From assembly GCA_023423215.1 (NCBI GenBank), contig JAFAFZ010000512.1, forward strand, positions 1-6,808: a stretch of 6,808 nt of DNA, read 5' to 3'. Below are positions 5,652 to 6,808 of the stretch, one piece after another. Origin of the DNA: Actinomycetes bacterium (GTDB lineage Bacteria; Actinomycetota; Acidimicrobiia; Acidimicrobiales; Microtrichaceae). Below the pieces are notes generated by a model. The model saw nothing but the letters and a program-made list of their open reading frames with translations. It was not told the DNA's origin and ran no database searches. Numbering within the stretch: the first letter of the stretch is position 1; each line of letters starts with the position of its first letter. The position numbers and the translations under genes are program-made.

Positions 5652-6728
5652 TCAGGTGGCGCCGACCCGCAGGTCCACGGCCCAGCGGTACACCTCACCC
5701 GGGCGCAGGGTCAGGTCCGGGAAGCCGGGGTGGTTCGGCGAGTCCGGCCACGCCTGGGGCTCCAGGCAGATGGCCGCGTGGCGCGGCAGGTCCCCGGCGC
5801 CGTGGTTCGACGTGTACACCTGCAACCCGACCTGGTCGGTGCGCACCTCCAGCCGACGACCCGACACGGGGTCGACCAGCACCGCGGCCGGCCTCCCGTC
5901 CGCCGGGTCGAGCACGAGGCAGTGGTCGATCCCACCGGTCGGGTCGAGCTCCGGCCCCCCGAGCAGCGCCGCGACGTCGACACCACCACGCAGGTCGAAG
6001 GGCGTGCCGTCGACGCGACGCAGCTCGCCGGTCGGCAGCTGCTCGTCGTCGGTCACGACCCAGCGCTCCGCTGCGACCGACAGCCGGTGGCCGCGCAGTC
6101 GTGCGAGCGCTGCGTCCGGGTCGCCCGTGCCGGCCAGGTTCCAGTAGCCGTGGTGGGTGACGCCGACGACCGTGGTGCGGTCGGTCCGGGCCTCGACCTC
6201 GACCCGCAGGCCGTCCGCACGCAGTGTGTAGGACGCTTGCAGCTCCAGGCGACCCGGGTAGCCCTGGTCGCCGTCGGGGCTCACGTGGCCGAGGCGCACC
6301 GAGGCGCAGCCGGTCGCCGTGTCGGCACCGGCGTCGAGCACCCGCCAGACGTGGCGGTCGATGCCGACCGGTCCTCCGTGCAGCTGGTGGCGGCCCTCGT
6401 TCGCGTCGAGCGGCACCCGCCGACCACCGAGCGGCACGTTGGCCCCGCCGACGCGGTTGGCGAGGCGCCCGACGATCGATCCCAGGTGCGGGTTCGCGAC
6501 CGGGTCGGCGTAGCGCGCCAGGTCCGGTCGGCCCGCGCCGTCGCGCAGCGAGGCGACGACGTCGTCGATCCGACCGTCGCGGTCGGGCACCCGCAGCCCG
6601 ACGAGGTGGGCGCCGTAGGTCAGCACCTCGGCGGTCAGGTCGCCGGCGGCGAGCGCCACCAGCTCGGCACCCTCGACACCACCGGCCACGGCCAGGCGCG
6701 TGCGCTCGACGGACGCCGGCGTGGTCAC
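5652..6728 (-). CDS. galM: Aldose 1-epimerase (galactose mutarotase)
   Basis: The 358-residue protein would interconvert alpha and beta anomers of hexoses in the cytoplasm, as GalM does before galactose or glucose is used. The family motifs occur in order: GRLANR (87-92), NEGRHQLHGG (110-119, His117), THHGYWNLAG (191-200, with His193 the likely general acid), GIDHC (266-270, Asp268 for sugar binding) and CLEPQAWPDSPNHPGFP (321-337, with Glu323 the likely general base). All expected catalytic residues are present and the length is normal. The start is a GTG at 6728 with no good ribosome site. Its GTGA overlaps the stop codon of an upstream gene, which suggests translational coupling and explains the weak site. 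Related epimerases act on other sugars (for example glucose-6-phosphate 1-epimerases), so the precise sugar is uncertain. Confidence 0.93.
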   Translation of the reverse strand: MTTPASVERTRLAVAGGVEGAELVALAAGDLTAEVLTYGAHLVGLRVPDRDGRIDDVVASLRDGAGRPDLARYADPVANPHLGSIVGRLANRVGGANVPLGGRRVPLDANEGRHQLHGGPVGIDRHVWRVLDAGADTATGCASVRLGHVSPDGDQGYPGRLELQASYTLRADGLRVEVEARTDRTTVVGVTHHGYWNLAGTGDPDAALARLRGHRLSVAAERWVVTDDEQLPTGELRRVDGTPFDLRGGVDVAALLGGPELDPTGGIDHCLVLDPADGRPAAVLVDPVSGRRLEVRTDQVGLQVYTSNHGAGDLPRHAAICLEPQAWPDSPNHPGFPDLTLRPGEVYRWAVDLRVGAT

Positions 6729-6808
6729 CGCGGCGGCTGCGAGGACAGCGGCGATCGGGCGAGCGCGCCCGGATCCTGGGTCGACGGGTCGAAGCGCCGC
6801 ACCCGCAC
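6725..6808 (-). CDS. C-terminal end of an unidentified upstream gene, coupled to the mutarotase gene
   Basis: The minus-strand frame running in from the right edge reads 27 codons and then TGA at 6727-6725. The last residues are FDPSTQDPGALARSPLSSQP plus a short basic tail. Almost every codon ends in G or C (25 of 27), as in the real genes here, while the alternative frame that extends the mutarotase upstream does so far less often. The stop shares the sequence GTGA with the mutarotase start, a four-base overlap typical of translationally coupled operon genes. I do not recognise the product from this tail. A sugar-related enzyme or transporter would fit the partner, but that is a guess. The gene is 5' partial because the window ends. 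Confidence 0.6.
   Translation of the reverse strand: MRVRRFDPSTQDPGALARSPLSSQPPR

Noticed and set aside
6729..6808. Extension of the mutarotase frame to the right edge of the window, as if its start lay further upstream.
   Set aside because: The frame is open but its third-position GC drops clearly there. The other frame has gene-like codon use and a stop that overlaps the GTG start.

Overview
The window is very GC-rich, and all its genes have third codon positions that are almost always G or C. This points to a high-GC actinobacterium. The gene content (a FadD19-like acyl-CoA synthetase, a CoA-transferase, and a lipoprotein of the branched-chain amino-acid-binding fold) fits Actinomycetota and would suit Acidimicrobiia. 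No rRNA or phylogenetic marker is present, so the class is an inference. I see no tRNA or rRNA gene, mobile element or CRISPR array.

Layout, left to right. (1) Bases 1-782, plus strand: the C-terminal part of a cyclic-di-GMP EAL-domain protein whose N-terminus lies outside the window. (2) Bases 783-894: a convergent gap with a 14-bp tandem duplication at the EAL stop codon and a strong hairpin that probably terminates transcription from both sides. (3) Bases 895-2322, minus strand: a secreted substrate-binding lipoprotein of an ABC transporter. (4) Bases 2323-2533: its promoter and leader, plus a second long hairpin and 14-bp direct repeats behind the next gene. (5) Bases 2534-4180, minus strand: a FadD-type acyl-CoA synthetase. 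(6) Bases 4181-4333: a divergent control region with a bulged inverted repeat. (7) Bases 4334-5635, plus strand: a CoA-transferase or acyl-CoA hydrolase. (8) Bases 5652-6728, minus strand: a galactose mutarotase-like aldose 1-epimerase. Its GTG start overlaps the stop codon of an upstream minus-strand gene (6725-6808), of which only the last 27 codons are in the window.

How the genes may work together. The acyl-CoA synthetase and the CoA-transferase are divergent neighbours, and both handle CoA thioesters of carboxylic acids. The first activates an acid with ATP, and the second moves or releases CoA. The lipoprotein downstream of the synthetase could capture a related substrate outside the cell, but no permease or ATPase gene is in view. 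Together these three look like part of a carboxylic-acid catabolic neighbourhood, possibly for long-chain, steroid side-chain or aromatic acids. The mutarotase and the gene it is coupled to form a separate unit probably linked to sugar metabolism. The EAL protein belongs to a third, signalling unit.

I found no convincing novel multi-gene system. The most useful second looks are the substituted catalytic positions in the EAL domain, the two long imperfect hairpins, the inverted repeat in the divergent control region, and the short translationally coupled gene end at the right edge.
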